Assembly: GCF_025813715.1 (NCBI RefSeq) | Contig: NZ_CP107532.1 | Span: 2,232,001-2,296,000, forward strand | Source: Methylobacterium sp. FF17 | GTDB taxonomy: Bacteria; Pseudomonadota; Alphaproteobacteria; Rhizobiales; Beijerinckiaceae | Direction of reading: 5' to 3' | DNA: 64,000 nucleotides | In this document: piece by piece, positions 17,616 through 26,159 of the stretch | Layout: every line of letters begins with the position of its first letter | How positions within the stretch are numbered: position 1 is the stretch's first letter | Notes under the pieces: model-generated | Told to the model about the DNA's origin: nothing | Database searches by the model: none | Seen by the model: the letters and a program-made list of their open reading frames with translations, nothing else | Translations under genes and position numbers: made by a program

Positions 17616-18682
17616 GCCGCCTGACACCAGCGGATCGTGCCTGGGTTTCCCAAGCGATCCGGCGGATCGAGGCCGATATCAATCGGTCGGCCGACACCCA
17701 CCTGATCCGCCTCGCGCTGCCGCGTGTGCCGGGAATAGAGCTTTATCTGAAAGACGAGTCGAGTCACCCGACCGGTAGTCTCAAGCATCGCCTCGCTCGG
17801 TCGTTGTTCCTCTATGCCCTGTGCAACGGTTGGATTGGACCACGGACCACGATTGTCGAGTCCTCGAGCGGGTCGACGGCGATCTCAGAAGCCTACTTCG
17901 CCCGATTGCTGGGTCTGCGCTTCGTTGCCGTCATGCCTCGCTCAACATCGGCCGAGAAGGTTGCGGCGATCGCTTTTCACGGTGGCGAGGCGCACCTTGT
18001 CGATGGCGGCAACGTGAGTGAGACAGCGTGCCGGCTCGCCCGTGAACTCGATGGGCACTACATGGATCAATTCACCTTCGCCGAGCGCGCGACAGACTGG
18101 CGTGGCAACAACAACATTGCCGAATCGATCTTTACACAGATGTCTCATGAGCAGGAACCAGTACCAGTCTGGGTCGTCTGCGGCGCCGGCACCGGTGGGA
18201 CCTCAGCAACGATCGGCCGCTACATTCGTTACCGTCAGTTCGCAACACAACTCTGTGTCGCTGATCCACAGGGCTCCGTGTTTCACCGTCATTTTGCTGA
18301 TAGGCAGGTCCGCGCAGTTGATCTGTGCGGAAGCGTCATAGAAGGTATTGGCCGACGGGAGGTGGAGCCTTCCTTTATGCCCGAACTGATCGACCGCATG
18401 ATCGCAGTGCCAGATGTTGCCAGCATTGCAGCAGCTCGACTCGCGAGCAGCCTGCTCGGTCGCCCTTGTGGTGGATCGACGGGGACAAGTCTTTGGGCAT
18501 GTCTTGAACTTATCGAGGAGATGCGTGCATCAGGCGCCCGCGGCTCCATCGTCACTCTGTTGTGCGATTCCGGCGAGCGTTACCGTTCGACGCTCTTCAA
18601 TGATGACTGGCTGAGTCAACGCGGCATCGACCTTTCTCCCGCGCGTGAGCGCCTGCAAACGACGTTCGGCTGCTCGGCCTGA
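17612..18682 (+). CDS. PLP-dependent cysteine desulfhydrase (Cds1-like)
   Basis: The protein belongs to the fold-type II PLP enzymes and closely resembles Cds1-type L-cysteine desulfhydrases, which split cysteine into pyruvate, H2S and ammonia. Visible features are NRSADTHL near residue 24, the PLP lysine at about 58 in [11 protein letters not shown], the substrate loop SSSGST (85-90), MPRSTS, and the phosphate cradle GAGTGGTS (191-198). The 356-residue length is usual. A cysteine-synthase-like activity is the main alternative. It is fused to the operon by an ATGA overlap and suggests that the pathway releases a cysteine-like or beta-substituted alanine intermediate. Confidence 0.85.
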   Translation: MSRLTPADRAWVSQAIRRIEADINRSADTHLIRLALPRVPGIELYLKDESSHPTGSLKHRLARSLFLYALCNGWIGPRTTIVESSSGSTAISEAYFARLLGLRFVAVMPRSTSAEKVAAIAFHGGEAHLVDGGNVSETACRLARELDGHYMDQFTFAERATDWRGNNNIAESIFTQMSHEQEPVPVWVVCGAGTGGTSATIGRYIRYRQFATQLCVADPQGSVFHRHFADRQVRAVDLCGSVIEGIGRREVEPSFMPELIDRMIAVPDVASIAAARLASSLLGRPCGGSTGTSLWACLELIEEMRASGARGSIVTLLCDSGERYRSTLFNDDWLSQRGIDLSPARERLQTTFGCSA

Positions 18683-18720
18683 CCATTTTCACACTGCTCT
18701 CGTCGGAGGGAACCCATTTC

Positions 18721-20340
18721 GTGACGCCGTTCAACTGGACCACCGGCTATCCCTCCGTGCGGATGCCGATCTTCGGCCGCAACATGGTCTCGACCTCGCA
18801 CGCGCTCGCGGCCCAGGCCGGTATCCGCATGCTCTGGCAGGGGGGCAACGCGGTGGATGCCGCCATCGCCACGGCGGCGGCCAAGACCATCACCGAGCCC
18901 TGCAGCAACGGGTTGGGCTCGGATGCCTTCTGCATCCTCTGGGACGGCAAGGAACTGCACGGCCTCAACGCCTCGGGTGGCGCCCCGGCGGCCTGGACCC
19001 CCGACTACTTCCGCGCCAAGTACGGTGCGGCCGCGCGGCCGCCCATGCGGGGCTGGGATTCCGTCACGGTGCCGGGCGCCGTCGCCGCCTGGGTCGCGTT
19101 GAGCGAGCGCTTCGGAAAACTGCCCTTCGCCGACCTGCTGCAGCCCGCCATCGAAATCGCCGAGCGCGGCTACCTTGCACCGGTGGTGGTGCAGCAGAAA
19201 TGGGCGGCTGCCGCGAAGGTCGCCGACCTCGTCCGCCAGCCCGGCTTCGCCGAGACCTTCCTGCCCCACGGGCGTGCGCCCCACGTGGGCGAGCGCGTCA
19301 CCCTGCCGGGCATCGCCCGCGCCCTGCGGGCGATCGGGGAGACGAAGGGGCGCGCCTTCTACGAGGGCGAGATCGCCGAGGCCATGGCGCGCCACGCCGC
19401 CGCCCATGGCGGCGCGATGACGGTGGCGGACCTCGCCGCCTTCCGGCCCGAATGGGTGACCCCCACGGCCAAGGACTATCGCGGCTACACCCTGCACGAG
19501 ATCCCGCCGAACGGGCAGGGCATCGCCGCCCAGATCGCCCTCGGCATCCTCGAGAGCTTCGATCTTGCCGGCCTGCCCGTCGACGGCCCGGAGGCGCAGC
19601 ACCTCCAGATCGAGGCGATGAAGCTCGCCTTCGCCGACACCTACCGCTACGTCGCCGACGCGCGCACCATGGCGGTGACCCCGGAGGCGATGCTCGACCC
19701 GGGCTATCTCGCGACACGCGCCAGGCTGATCGACCCCCGCCGGGCGCAGGATTTCGGCGCCGGCAACCCGGTGCGCGGCGGCACCGTCTACCTCACCGCG
19801 GCCGACGAATCCGGTATGATGGTGAGCTTCATCCAGTCGAACTTCATGGGCTTCGGCTCGGGCGTGGTGGTGCCCGAATGGGGCCTATCCCTGCAGAACC
19901 GCGGCTACGGCTTCGTGCTGGACGAGGCCAGCCCCAACGTCGTGGCGCCGGGCAAGCGCCCGTTCCACACCATCATCCCGGGCTTCCTCACGCAGGGCGG
20001 CGCCCCGGTGATGAGCTTCGGCGTGATGGGCGGCAACATGCAGCCGCAGGGGCACATGCAGACCCTGGTGCGGATGATCGACCACGGCCAGAACCCGCAG
20101 GCCGCCTGCGACGCGCCGCGCTGGCGCTTCAATGCCGGCCTGGAGATCAACGCCGAGGCGACCATGCCGGCGGCGACCCTCCAGGGGCTGAAGGACCGGG
20201 GCCACCGGGTCGACGTGATCGAGGACAGCTACCAGGATTTCGGCGCCGGCCAGTTCATCTGGCGGATGGGCGATCCCGCAACCGAGGGCTACGTCGGCGC
20301 CAGCGATCCCCGCCGCGACGGGCAGGTGTCGGTGTGGTGA
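18721..20340 (+). CDS. ggt: Gamma-glutamyltransferase family protein
   Basis: An Ntn-hydrolase of 539 residues that cleaves gamma-glutamyl bonds, for example of glutathione or its conjugates. The auto-processing nucleophile is Thr355 in VRGGTVYLTAADESG, followed by SNFMGFGSGVVVP. HTIIPGF and MGGNMQPQGH are the family blocks downstream. The start is GTG with GGAGGG ten bases ahead. No signal peptide is seen, so unlike E. coli Ggt it appears cytoplasmic. It begins 38 bases after the cysteine desulfhydrase gene, but its GC content and codon use look richer than those of the preceding operon, so it may be a separately acquired member. Confidence 0.9.
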   Translation: MTPFNWTTGYPSVRMPIFGRNMVSTSHALAAQAGIRMLWQGGNAVDAAIATAAAKTITEPCSNGLGSDAFCILWDGKELHGLNASGGAPAAWTPDYFRAKYGAAARPPMRGWDSVTVPGAVAAWVALSERFGKLPFADLLQPAIEIAERGYLAPVVVQQKWAAAAKVADLVRQPGFAETFLPHGRAPHVGERVTLPGIARALRAIGETKGRAFYEGEIAEAMARHAAAHGGAMTVADLAAFRPEWVTPTAKDYRGYTLHEIPPNGQGIAAQIALGILESFDLAGLPVDGPEAQHLQIEAMKLAFADTYRYVADARTMAVTPEAMLDPGYLATRARLIDPRRAQDFGAGNPVRGGTVYLTAADESGMMVSFIQSNFMGFGSGVVVPEWGLSLQNRGYGFVLDEASPNVVAPGKRPFHTIIPGFLTQGGAPVMSFGVMGGNMQPQGHMQTLVRMIDHGQNPQAACDAPRWRFNAGLEINAEATMPAATLQGLKDRGHRVDVIEDSYQDFGAGQFIWRMGDPATEGYVGASDPRRDGQVSVW

Positions 20341-20686
20341 AGAGGGCTTGTCGATCCGGGTGAGCCGTCGAACCCCATCGGCTTTGTCGATCACCCGGTC
20401 GCGCGCAGGGGAGCACCTGCGCGCCGCTACGCTCGCAGCTGGGCTCGAGGCGGCCGGCGGATGTCGGTCTCAGAATTCGAGCCGAGGTCAGAGTCGGGGG
20501 GGCAACTTATTGTGTATCGTTATCTGTAAATCAAAACACCACAATCTAATCAGTATTTGAAGCCTATCGGTGGCCGTGAGCGGCGATTCCTTCAGTTTAG
20601 ATGCGGAAATTTACCCTCATCGTCCGCTTAGAAAGCGGTCCTCGTTTCGCAAGTCCTGCGCTGTCAGCCCGATGGGACAGTCGATT
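20341..20686. other. Convergent intergenic region (ggt / tadE-like)
   Basis: No gene is supported. An AT-rich patch lies near 20510-20570. A near-perfect hairpin (GTCCGCTT at 20622-20629 with AAGCGGTC at 20633-20640, one mismatch) sits about 45 bases beyond the stop of the minus-strand TadE-like gene and might end its transcript. Confidence 0.35.
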
Positions 20687-21334
20687 TCACCGCACCGGGC
20701 AGGACGCTCCGTTCGCGATGACGATTTCCGGGCTCTGGCTGGCGAAGCGCCGACCGTAACGGATCGGCCACAAGGTCTTTCGGGACATGGTGAACCCCGC
20801 GGATCCGTTCGGCAGGAACGCCGATCCCGTCACCGGCTTATAGGTGGCGGAAACCTCGACAAGGAGGAGACGGGTCCCTTTCACCTGCAAGCTGTCGGCA
20901 GCGTCGACCGGCGCGAGGGAGCCGGGCATTCGGATCGGTGATCTGGGGGCCGCCGCACTCGAGCAGATCTGCAACGGACCCATCTGCGCGTCGCCCACGA
21001 CACCCACCGCGCTCACCGTCATCTTGATCGTGGTGCTGTCGAAGGGCAGCATCACCATCGGAGCCATCTTGAAGATGTCGCTGACCTCCAACGCGGTCGG
21101 CGCGTTACGCTGCGAGAACGTGTCCCCCAAGGTCCGGGACAGCAGATCGATCTTCCGGGCCTGACGCATGGCCGTGGCCAGTTCCACGGTTCCAAAATAC
21201 AGCAGCAGCAGGATCGGGGCGATCAGGGCGAATTCGAGAACGGCGACGCCGTCCTCGGCCCGCTGGAAGCGAGCGCAGCCTCGCCATCCTGCGGAATCGC
21301 GCCTCGAACGTACTCTGGGAAAAGCGCCGATCAT
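20687..21334 (-). CDS. TadE/TadG-like pilus assembly protein
   Basis: One membrane anchor follows a short cytoplasmic leader: AEDGVAVLEFALIAPILLLL is the TadE signature, with the conserved Glu five residues into the hydrophobic part that prepilin peptidases recognise. The remaining 150 residues are an extracytoplasmic domain with two cysteines (ICSSA and ASCPVR). TadE pseudopilins help assemble Flp/Tad pili used for surface attachment. The gene begins four bases after the stop of a second TadE-like gene, so they are co-transcribed. No tadA or flp gene is in the window. Confidence 0.82.
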   Translation of the reverse strand: MIGAFPRVRSRRDSAGWRGCARFQRAEDGVAVLEFALIAPILLLLYFGTVELATAMRQARKIDLLSRTLGDTFSQRNAPTALEVSDIFKMAPMVMLPFDSTTIKMTVSAVGVVGDAQMGPLQICSSAAAPRSPIRMPGSLAPVDAADSLQVKGTRLLLVEVSATYKPVTGSAFLPNGSAGFTMSRKTLWPIRYGRRFASQSPEIVIANGASCPVR

Positions 21335-21338
21335 GCTG

Positions 21339-21965
21339 TTAGCAATCGGTGCGGCGCGTCGCGTTGCCGTCGAGTTGCAGGATCGCCGTGGCGAGGATCA
21401 GCTGACTGCCGTCCTTGAACGGACTCTTGACGATGCCGAAGCCTTGGAACGTCTGCTGCGCCAACGCAGCCTGAACCACCACGACGCTGCCCTTCGTCAG
21501 ACAACCATGCTGGTCGCCGAAACCTGCCCGCCACGTCCCGGTGGACGCATCGACCGGGCTCGACTTGTCGATGCTCCCGAAGCTTCGGTAAGCCGCGATG
21601 TCGACCTTCAGGTTCTCGCACTTCACGAAAGGCGACACCTGGCGGCACAATTCACCCCGCACCGCCTGTGCCAACGTCTTCGACGATGCTTCGGCCTGGA
21701 CGTAGAACTGCCGCATGGACGCCTCGACGCCATGGTCGAGCGCTGACGCGATCCAGTAGATCAGCGCCGTTTCCAGCACGAGAAAGATGAGGATGCAGAG
21801 CGGAAACAGGATCATGGCGAATTCGACCGCCATCGCCCCGCCCTGATCGCGCTCGAAGCGTCCTGCCGCCTGGATCAGGCGACGGCGACCCGGATTCAGG
21901 AGCGAGTGAGGCTGCACCCCGTCCGTCAACGACGGGAGTCGACCCGCAACAATCCGAGCTTGCAT
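21339..21965 (-). CDS. TadE-like pilus assembly protein
   Basis: The 208-residue protein (ATG at 21965, MQARIVAGRL) carries the TadE anchor DQGGAMAVEFAMILFPLCIL with the conserved Glu. The periplasmic part has an elongated helix-rich region with cysteines at ELCRQVSPFVKCE, which resembles the known TadE layout where subunits form disulfide-stabilised pseudopilins. A longer frame starts at 22037. It is the first gene of a two-gene minus-strand operon and is divergent from the hybrid kinase gene, 213 bases away. Confidence 0.82.
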   Translation of the reverse strand: MQARIVAGRLPSLTDGVQPHSLLNPGRRRLIQAAGRFERDQGGAMAVEFAMILFPLCILIFLVLETALIYWIASALDHGVEASMRQFYVQAEASSKTLAQAVRGELCRQVSPFVKCENLKVDIAAYRSFGSIDKSSPVDASTGTWRAGFGDQHGCLTKGSVVVVQAALAQQTFQGFGIVKSPFKDGSQLILATAILQLDGNATRRTDC

Positions 21966-22178
21966 TCTAAGCTCGCACACGCCGTTCGAGGGAAGCAGAC
22001 CGTAACAAGGACAACCGAGCTCAATCGGCTTCAGCAATCGCCGAGTACGTTCGGTACAAGCGTCCGCTTAATTTTGTGCCAACACAGGGGGCTGGAACGA
22101 CAGCCCGGCAGCGAATGCCTTTCGAGGCCGCCGGACAGTTAAGGGGCTTCCAACGATCTGCCGCTATGCTGCGCGGCG

Positions 22179-24956
22179 ATGAGCGATCCAAGCGTCACTT
22201 TCCATCCCGTGCAAGGTCGCAGGGAGCCCCGTGTGCGCCTTGCCCGCTCGCTCGCCACCCGGCTCGCCCTGGCGGTCTTCGGCTCCGTGGTCCTGGCCCT
22301 CACGGTGGCGACGGCCTTCTCGCTCTGGCAGGAAGTGAATCGATACGCGCAGACCAAGCGCGAGTCGCTGAGCACCGTGGCGGAGATCTTCGCGGCCGCG
22401 AGCGCGCGATCCGTCGATGCCGGAGACGCCGCCGCGGCCGCCCGCGCCCTCAACGCCATCGGACGGCGCTCGGACCTCGTCTATGCCGGGATCGAGCGTC
22501 CCGACGGTTCCGTCCTGGCCGACCGGGGCCTCGCCATCCGGCTTGCGAGCGACCTCGACCTCGGCGAGGCCGGATCGCCCTTCGCCCTCCTGTTCAGCCA
22601 TACGGCGCAGGTGCAGGTGCCCATCCTGGAAGGGGGGCGTCGGGTCGGCACCCTCGTCCTCGTCGCCGATACCACCGATCTCCTCGACCGGGTCCTAGAC
22701 TTCCTCCGGATCTCCGGTCTGAGCTGGCTCGTCGCGCTCGCCCTCGGCCTCGGCCTGTCCTATGCCCTTCAGCGTGCGATGACCCAGCCGATCGCCGCGC
22801 TGGCCCAGACCATGGACCGGGTGCGCGAGGACCAGGATTACGCCCAGACGGCCCGGATCGTCCGCGACGACGAGGTCGGAAGCCTTGCCCGCTCCTTCAA
22901 CGCCCTCCTGTCCGCGTTGCGCGAGCGCGACGCCCGGCTGGCACGGCACATGGAGCGATTGGAGGCCGAGGTGGCGGAGCGCACCATCGACCTGCACGAG
23001 GCCAAGGATGCGGCGGAGGCGGCCAATCACGCGAAATCCACCTTCCTCGCCACCATGAGCCACGAGATCCGCACGCCGCTGAACGGCATGCTGGTCATGG
23101 CCGAACTCCTCGCGGAAGCGGACTTGCCGGAGCGTCAGAAGCGGCACGCCGAGGTCATCGCCCGGTCGGGGCAGAGCCTGCTGGCCATCATCAACGACAT
23201 CCTGGACTTCGCGAAGGTCGAGGCCGGCAAGCTCGAACTCGAGCGCATCGCCCTCGACCCGGCCGAGGTCGTCGACACCGTGGTCGCGTTGTTCGCCGAG
23301 AAGGCGCGCGCGCGCGGCCTCGACCTCTCCGCGACGGTGACCCCGGACGTTCCGGCCGCCATTCAGGGCGACCCGGTGCGCCTCGGCCAGATCCTGGGCA
23401 ACTTCGTCAACAACGCCCTGAAGTTCACCGAGACCGGCTCGGTGCGCGTGCGCCTCGAGCGCGGCCAGGCCGGCACCCTGCGGCTGAGCGTTCAGGATAC
23501 CGGGATCGGGATCGCGGCCGACACGATCGACAGCATCTTCTCGGCCTTCTCGCAGGCGGACCAGACGACCACGCGCCGCTTCGGTGGCACCGGGCTCGGG
23601 CTGTCGATCGCCCATCGCCTCGTGATCGCGATGGGGGGACGGATCGGCGTGGACAGCCGCCCGGGCGAAGGCTCGACCTTCTGGACCGAACTGCCCCTGG
23701 ACGCCGCCGGTCCTTCGCAGCGCATGGGGCTCGCGCGGAGTGCGGCCGTCGCGTCCCACGTCGTCGTGGCGACCCAGGGGCCGGCCACCGGGGACACCCT
23801 GCGCGAAGGTCTCGCGGCGCGCGGATTCCTCCCCGTCGGTCTGGAGGGCCGCGAAGCGCCCGGCGCGCACTGGATCGCCGACGCGGGGACGATCGAGGCT
23901 CTCGGACGCCGTCCCGGCACGGCGGGCCGCGTCCTGGCCCTGGCCCGCTTCGGCGAGCCCGCCGCCGCCACGATCCTGCGGGCGGGATGGGCCGATGCGC
24001 TCCTGACTTGGCCGATCGTTCAGGCGGAATGGTCGCGAGCGCTCGACGCGCTGGCGCAGGGGACGGACTTCGTCGGCCATGGACCGGCCCTGGACGCGCC
24101 TGCGCTGCCGCAGTTCCCGTCCGCGCGGGTGCTCGTGGCGGATGACTCCGCCGTCAACCGCGAGGTCGCCAGCGCCGCGCTCGCGCGCTGCGGCATTACG
24201 GCGATCACCCAGGTGGAGGATGGACAGGCGGCTGTCCTCGCCTGCCGCACCGGCGGGTTCGATCTCGTGCTCATGGATGGCAGCATGCCCGTCCTCGACG
24301 GCTACGCGGCAGCCGCGGCGATCCGGGCCGAGGAGACGGAACGCGGCGCGGCACCCCTCCCCATCGTCGCCCTGACGGCACACGTGGTGGGCTCCGCGGC
24401 GGAGGCCTGGCGCATGGCGGGCATGAATGGAACCCTGACGAAGCCCTTCACCCTCGCGGGCCTCGCGGACATGCTGCTGCGGTTCCTGACCCCTGAACCC
24501 GGGACCGTCGCGGCCGCGCCTGGAACCGGCTCCGAGCCTCTCCCGTCCCCCGACACGGCGTCCGACGCCGATCTCCTCGACGGGGACGTGGTCGACGGCC
24601 TCGCCGAGATGGCGCAACAGGCCGGCTCCGGCTTCGCCGCGCGTATCCTCGGCCTCTACCGGGAGAACGCGCCGGTGGCCCTCGATGCGCTGCGGATGGC
24701 CACGACGGCCGACGAGGTCGCCCGGGCGGCACACGGCCTGCGCTCGATGAGTCTCAACATCGGTGGTCGCGCGCTCGCGCGGGTCCTCGGAGACATCGAG
24801 GACGCGGCCCGGACCGAGGCACGCCTCCCGAGACCGGCGATGATCGAAAGTCTCGCGCCCCTGGTTGCACGCACGGCGGCCGAGGTCGCTACGCGCCTGG
24901 GGCTCGGGCCGGCGTCGGACGACGAGGCACGCGAGCGGCGGCAGCGCGCGCTCTGA
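22179..24956 (+). CDS. Hybrid sensor histidine kinase (HAMP-HisKA-HATPase-REC-Hpt)
   Basis: A 925-residue inner-membrane phosphorelay kinase. Membrane helices at about 26-48 and 179-197 enclose a periplasmic sensor of roughly 130 residues. HAMP follows (198-250), then HisKA with His295 in TMSHEIRTPLNGM, a HATPase with DTGIGI and GGTGLGLSIA, a degenerate receiver-like segment (515-640) that lacks the Asp motif, a true receiver with Asp700 in LVLMDGSMPVLDG, and a C-terminal Hpt domain with His852 in AAHGLRSMSLNIGG. Phosphate would flow His to Asp to His and then to an external regulator. The HD-GYP gene that begins 49 bases downstream on the same strand is the obvious partner. Confidence 0.92.
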   Translation: MSDPSVTFHPVQGRREPRVRLARSLATRLALAVFGSVVLALTVATAFSLWQEVNRYAQTKRESLSTVAEIFAAASARSVDAGDAAAAARALNAIGRRSDLVYAGIERPDGSVLADRGLAIRLASDLDLGEAGSPFALLFSHTAQVQVPILEGGRRVGTLVLVADTTDLLDRVLDFLRISGLSWLVALALGLGLSYALQRAMTQPIAALAQTMDRVREDQDYAQTARIVRDDEVGSLARSFNALLSALRERDARLARHMERLEAEVAERTIDLHEAKDAAEAANHAKSTFLATMSHEIRTPLNGMLVMAELLAEADLPERQKRHAEVIARSGQSLLAIINDILDFAKVEAGKLELERIALDPAEVVDTVVALFAEKARARGLDLSATVTPDVPAAIQGDPVRLGQILGNFVNNALKFTETGSVRVRLERGQAGTLRLSVQDTGIGIAADTIDSIFSAFSQADQTTTRRFGGTGLGLSIAHRLVIAMGGRIGVDSRPGEGSTFWTELPLDAAGPSQRMGLARSAAVASHVVVATQGPATGDTLREGLAARGFLPVGLEGREAPGAHWIADAGTIEALGRRPGTAGRVLALARFGEPAAATILRAGWADALLTWPIVQAEWSRALDALAQGTDFVGHGPALDAPALPQFPSARVLVADDSAVNREVASAALARCGITAITQVEDGQAAVLACRTGGFDLVLMDGSMPVLDGYAAAAAIRAEETERGAAPLPIVALTAHVVGSAAEAWRMAGMNGTLTKPFTLAGLADMLLRFLTPEPGTVAAAPGTGSEPLPSPDTASDADLLDGDVVDGLAEMAQQAGSGFAARILGLYRENAPVALDALRMATTADEVARAAHGLRSMSLNIGGRALARVLGDIEDAARTEARLPRPAMIESLAPLVARTAAEVATRLGLGPASDDEARERRQRAL

Positions 24957-25005
24957 CACTCAATCTTCCTGAATCCTGCCGACGTCCCAACCGGAAGTGG
25001 CCGCG

Positions 25006-26121
25006 ATGTTTGTGCTCATCCTCGATGATGCCCCGCTGAACAACATGCTGATGGCCGAGGCGATCCGCGATCTGCCCGGCTGCGAGATCCGCGAGTTCAC
25101 CGCCCCCGCCGACGCCTTGGCCTTCGTGCGTGCGAACGCCGAGGCGATCGGCGTCGCGGTCACGGATTTCGAGATGCCGGGCATGAACGGGATCGAGTTC
25201 ATCCGCAGTGCCCGGGCTGTGCCGGGCTTCGCGCACGTGCCCATCGTCATGGTGACGAGCCTCGACCAGCGCAGCCTGCGCCGGGAGGCGCTGGCGGCAG
25301 GCGCCACGGACTTCCTCGGCAAACCCTTCGATCCCGTCGAGGTCCGGGCGCGCGTCGGGAACCTCTTCGCCCTGAACCGGAGCCGCCTGGAGCAGGTCGA
25401 CCGCGCGGCCTGGCTCGACCGCGAGGTCAAGGCCGCCACCGCCCTCATCGTCGCGCGCGAGCGCGAGATCATCATGATGCTGATGAAGGCGGCCGAGCAT
25501 CGCGACACCGAGACCGGCAACCACGTGGGACGCGTCGCCGGGTATGTCGGCCAGATCGCCGAGGGACTGGGGCTTTCCCCCGATGAGGCCGAGCGGCTCA
25601 GTCTCGCCTCCACCATGCACGATGTCGGCAAGATCAGCGTTCCCGACAAGATCCTGCTGAAGCCCGGTAGGCTCTCGGAGGAGGAGCGCCGTGAGATGGA
25701 GGAGCATGCCGATCGCGGCCGGCGCATCCTGGAGGGGAGCGACTCGGCCCTGATCCGGCTCGCGGCCGAGATCGCCGCGACCCACCACGAGCGCTGGGAC
25801 GGAGGCGGCTACCCGAAGGGTCTGCGCGGCGAAGCCATTCCCCTCTCCGGCCGCATCGTCGCCGTCGCCGACGTCTACGACGCGCTGACCTCCGACCGCC
25901 CGTACAAGACGGCCTGGTCGCAGGCGGATGCCGTCGCCCACCTTCGCGCCCATGCGGGCACCCACTTCGATCCCGCCTGCGTGGCGGCCTTCCTCGCCGG
26001 CCTCCCCGCCTCGGGGCCGACCGGAGCCGTCGACGGCGGGCACACGGAATCCGACAGCCGCCAACGGGTCCATAACCATAACGATTCTAAAGTTGGGGAT
26101 CGCGAAACCGATATGGCTTAG
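25006..26121 (+). CDS. REC-HD-GYP response regulator (c-di-GMP phosphodiesterase, RpfG-like)
   Basis: The receiver (residues 1-120) has its phospho-acceptor Asp54 in AVTDFEMPGMNG. The HD-GYP domain follows, with HD in TMHDVGKISVPD at about 205-206 and the signature HHERWDGGGYPKG near 260-272, complete for hydrolysis of cyclic di-GMP to GMP. The linker is helical. I prefer ATG 25006, with GGAAG eight bases ahead, over the GTG at 24997. As in RpfC/RpfG, the hybrid kinase encoded just upstream would phosphorylate it. Its output opposes the GGDEF proteins encoded elsewhere in the window. Confidence 0.9.
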   Translation: MFVLILDDAPLNNMLMAEAIRDLPGCEIREFTAPADALAFVRANAEAIGVAVTDFEMPGMNGIEFIRSARAVPGFAHVPIVMVTSLDQRSLRREALAAGATDFLGKPFDPVEVRARVGNLFALNRSRLEQVDRAAWLDREVKAATALIVAREREIIMMLMKAAEHRDTETGNHVGRVAGYVGQIAEGLGLSPDEAERLSLASTMHDVGKISVPDKILLKPGRLSEEERREMEEHADRGRRILEGSDSALIRLAAEIAATHHERWDGGGYPKGLRGEAIPLSGRIVAVADVYDALTSDRPYKTAWSQADAVAHLRAHAGTHFDPACVAAFLAGLPASGPTGAVDGGHTESDSRQRVHNHNDSKVGDRETDMA

Positions 26122-26159
26122 GTGAAGGTCCGGACAGACTCTCCTGCCACAAAGGCCGG

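Noticed and set aside
18709..18731. GGAAC and CGTT boxes at the start of the gamma-glutamyltransferase gene
   Set aside because: The spacing is 14 bases and the second box lies inside the coding region, so it does not fit an EcfG promoter.
22695..24959. A 754-codon open frame antisense to the hybrid kinase
   Set aside because: High GC keeps the opposite strand open. The antisense product is Arg/Gly/His-rich without domains, whereas the plus frame has every kinase motif.
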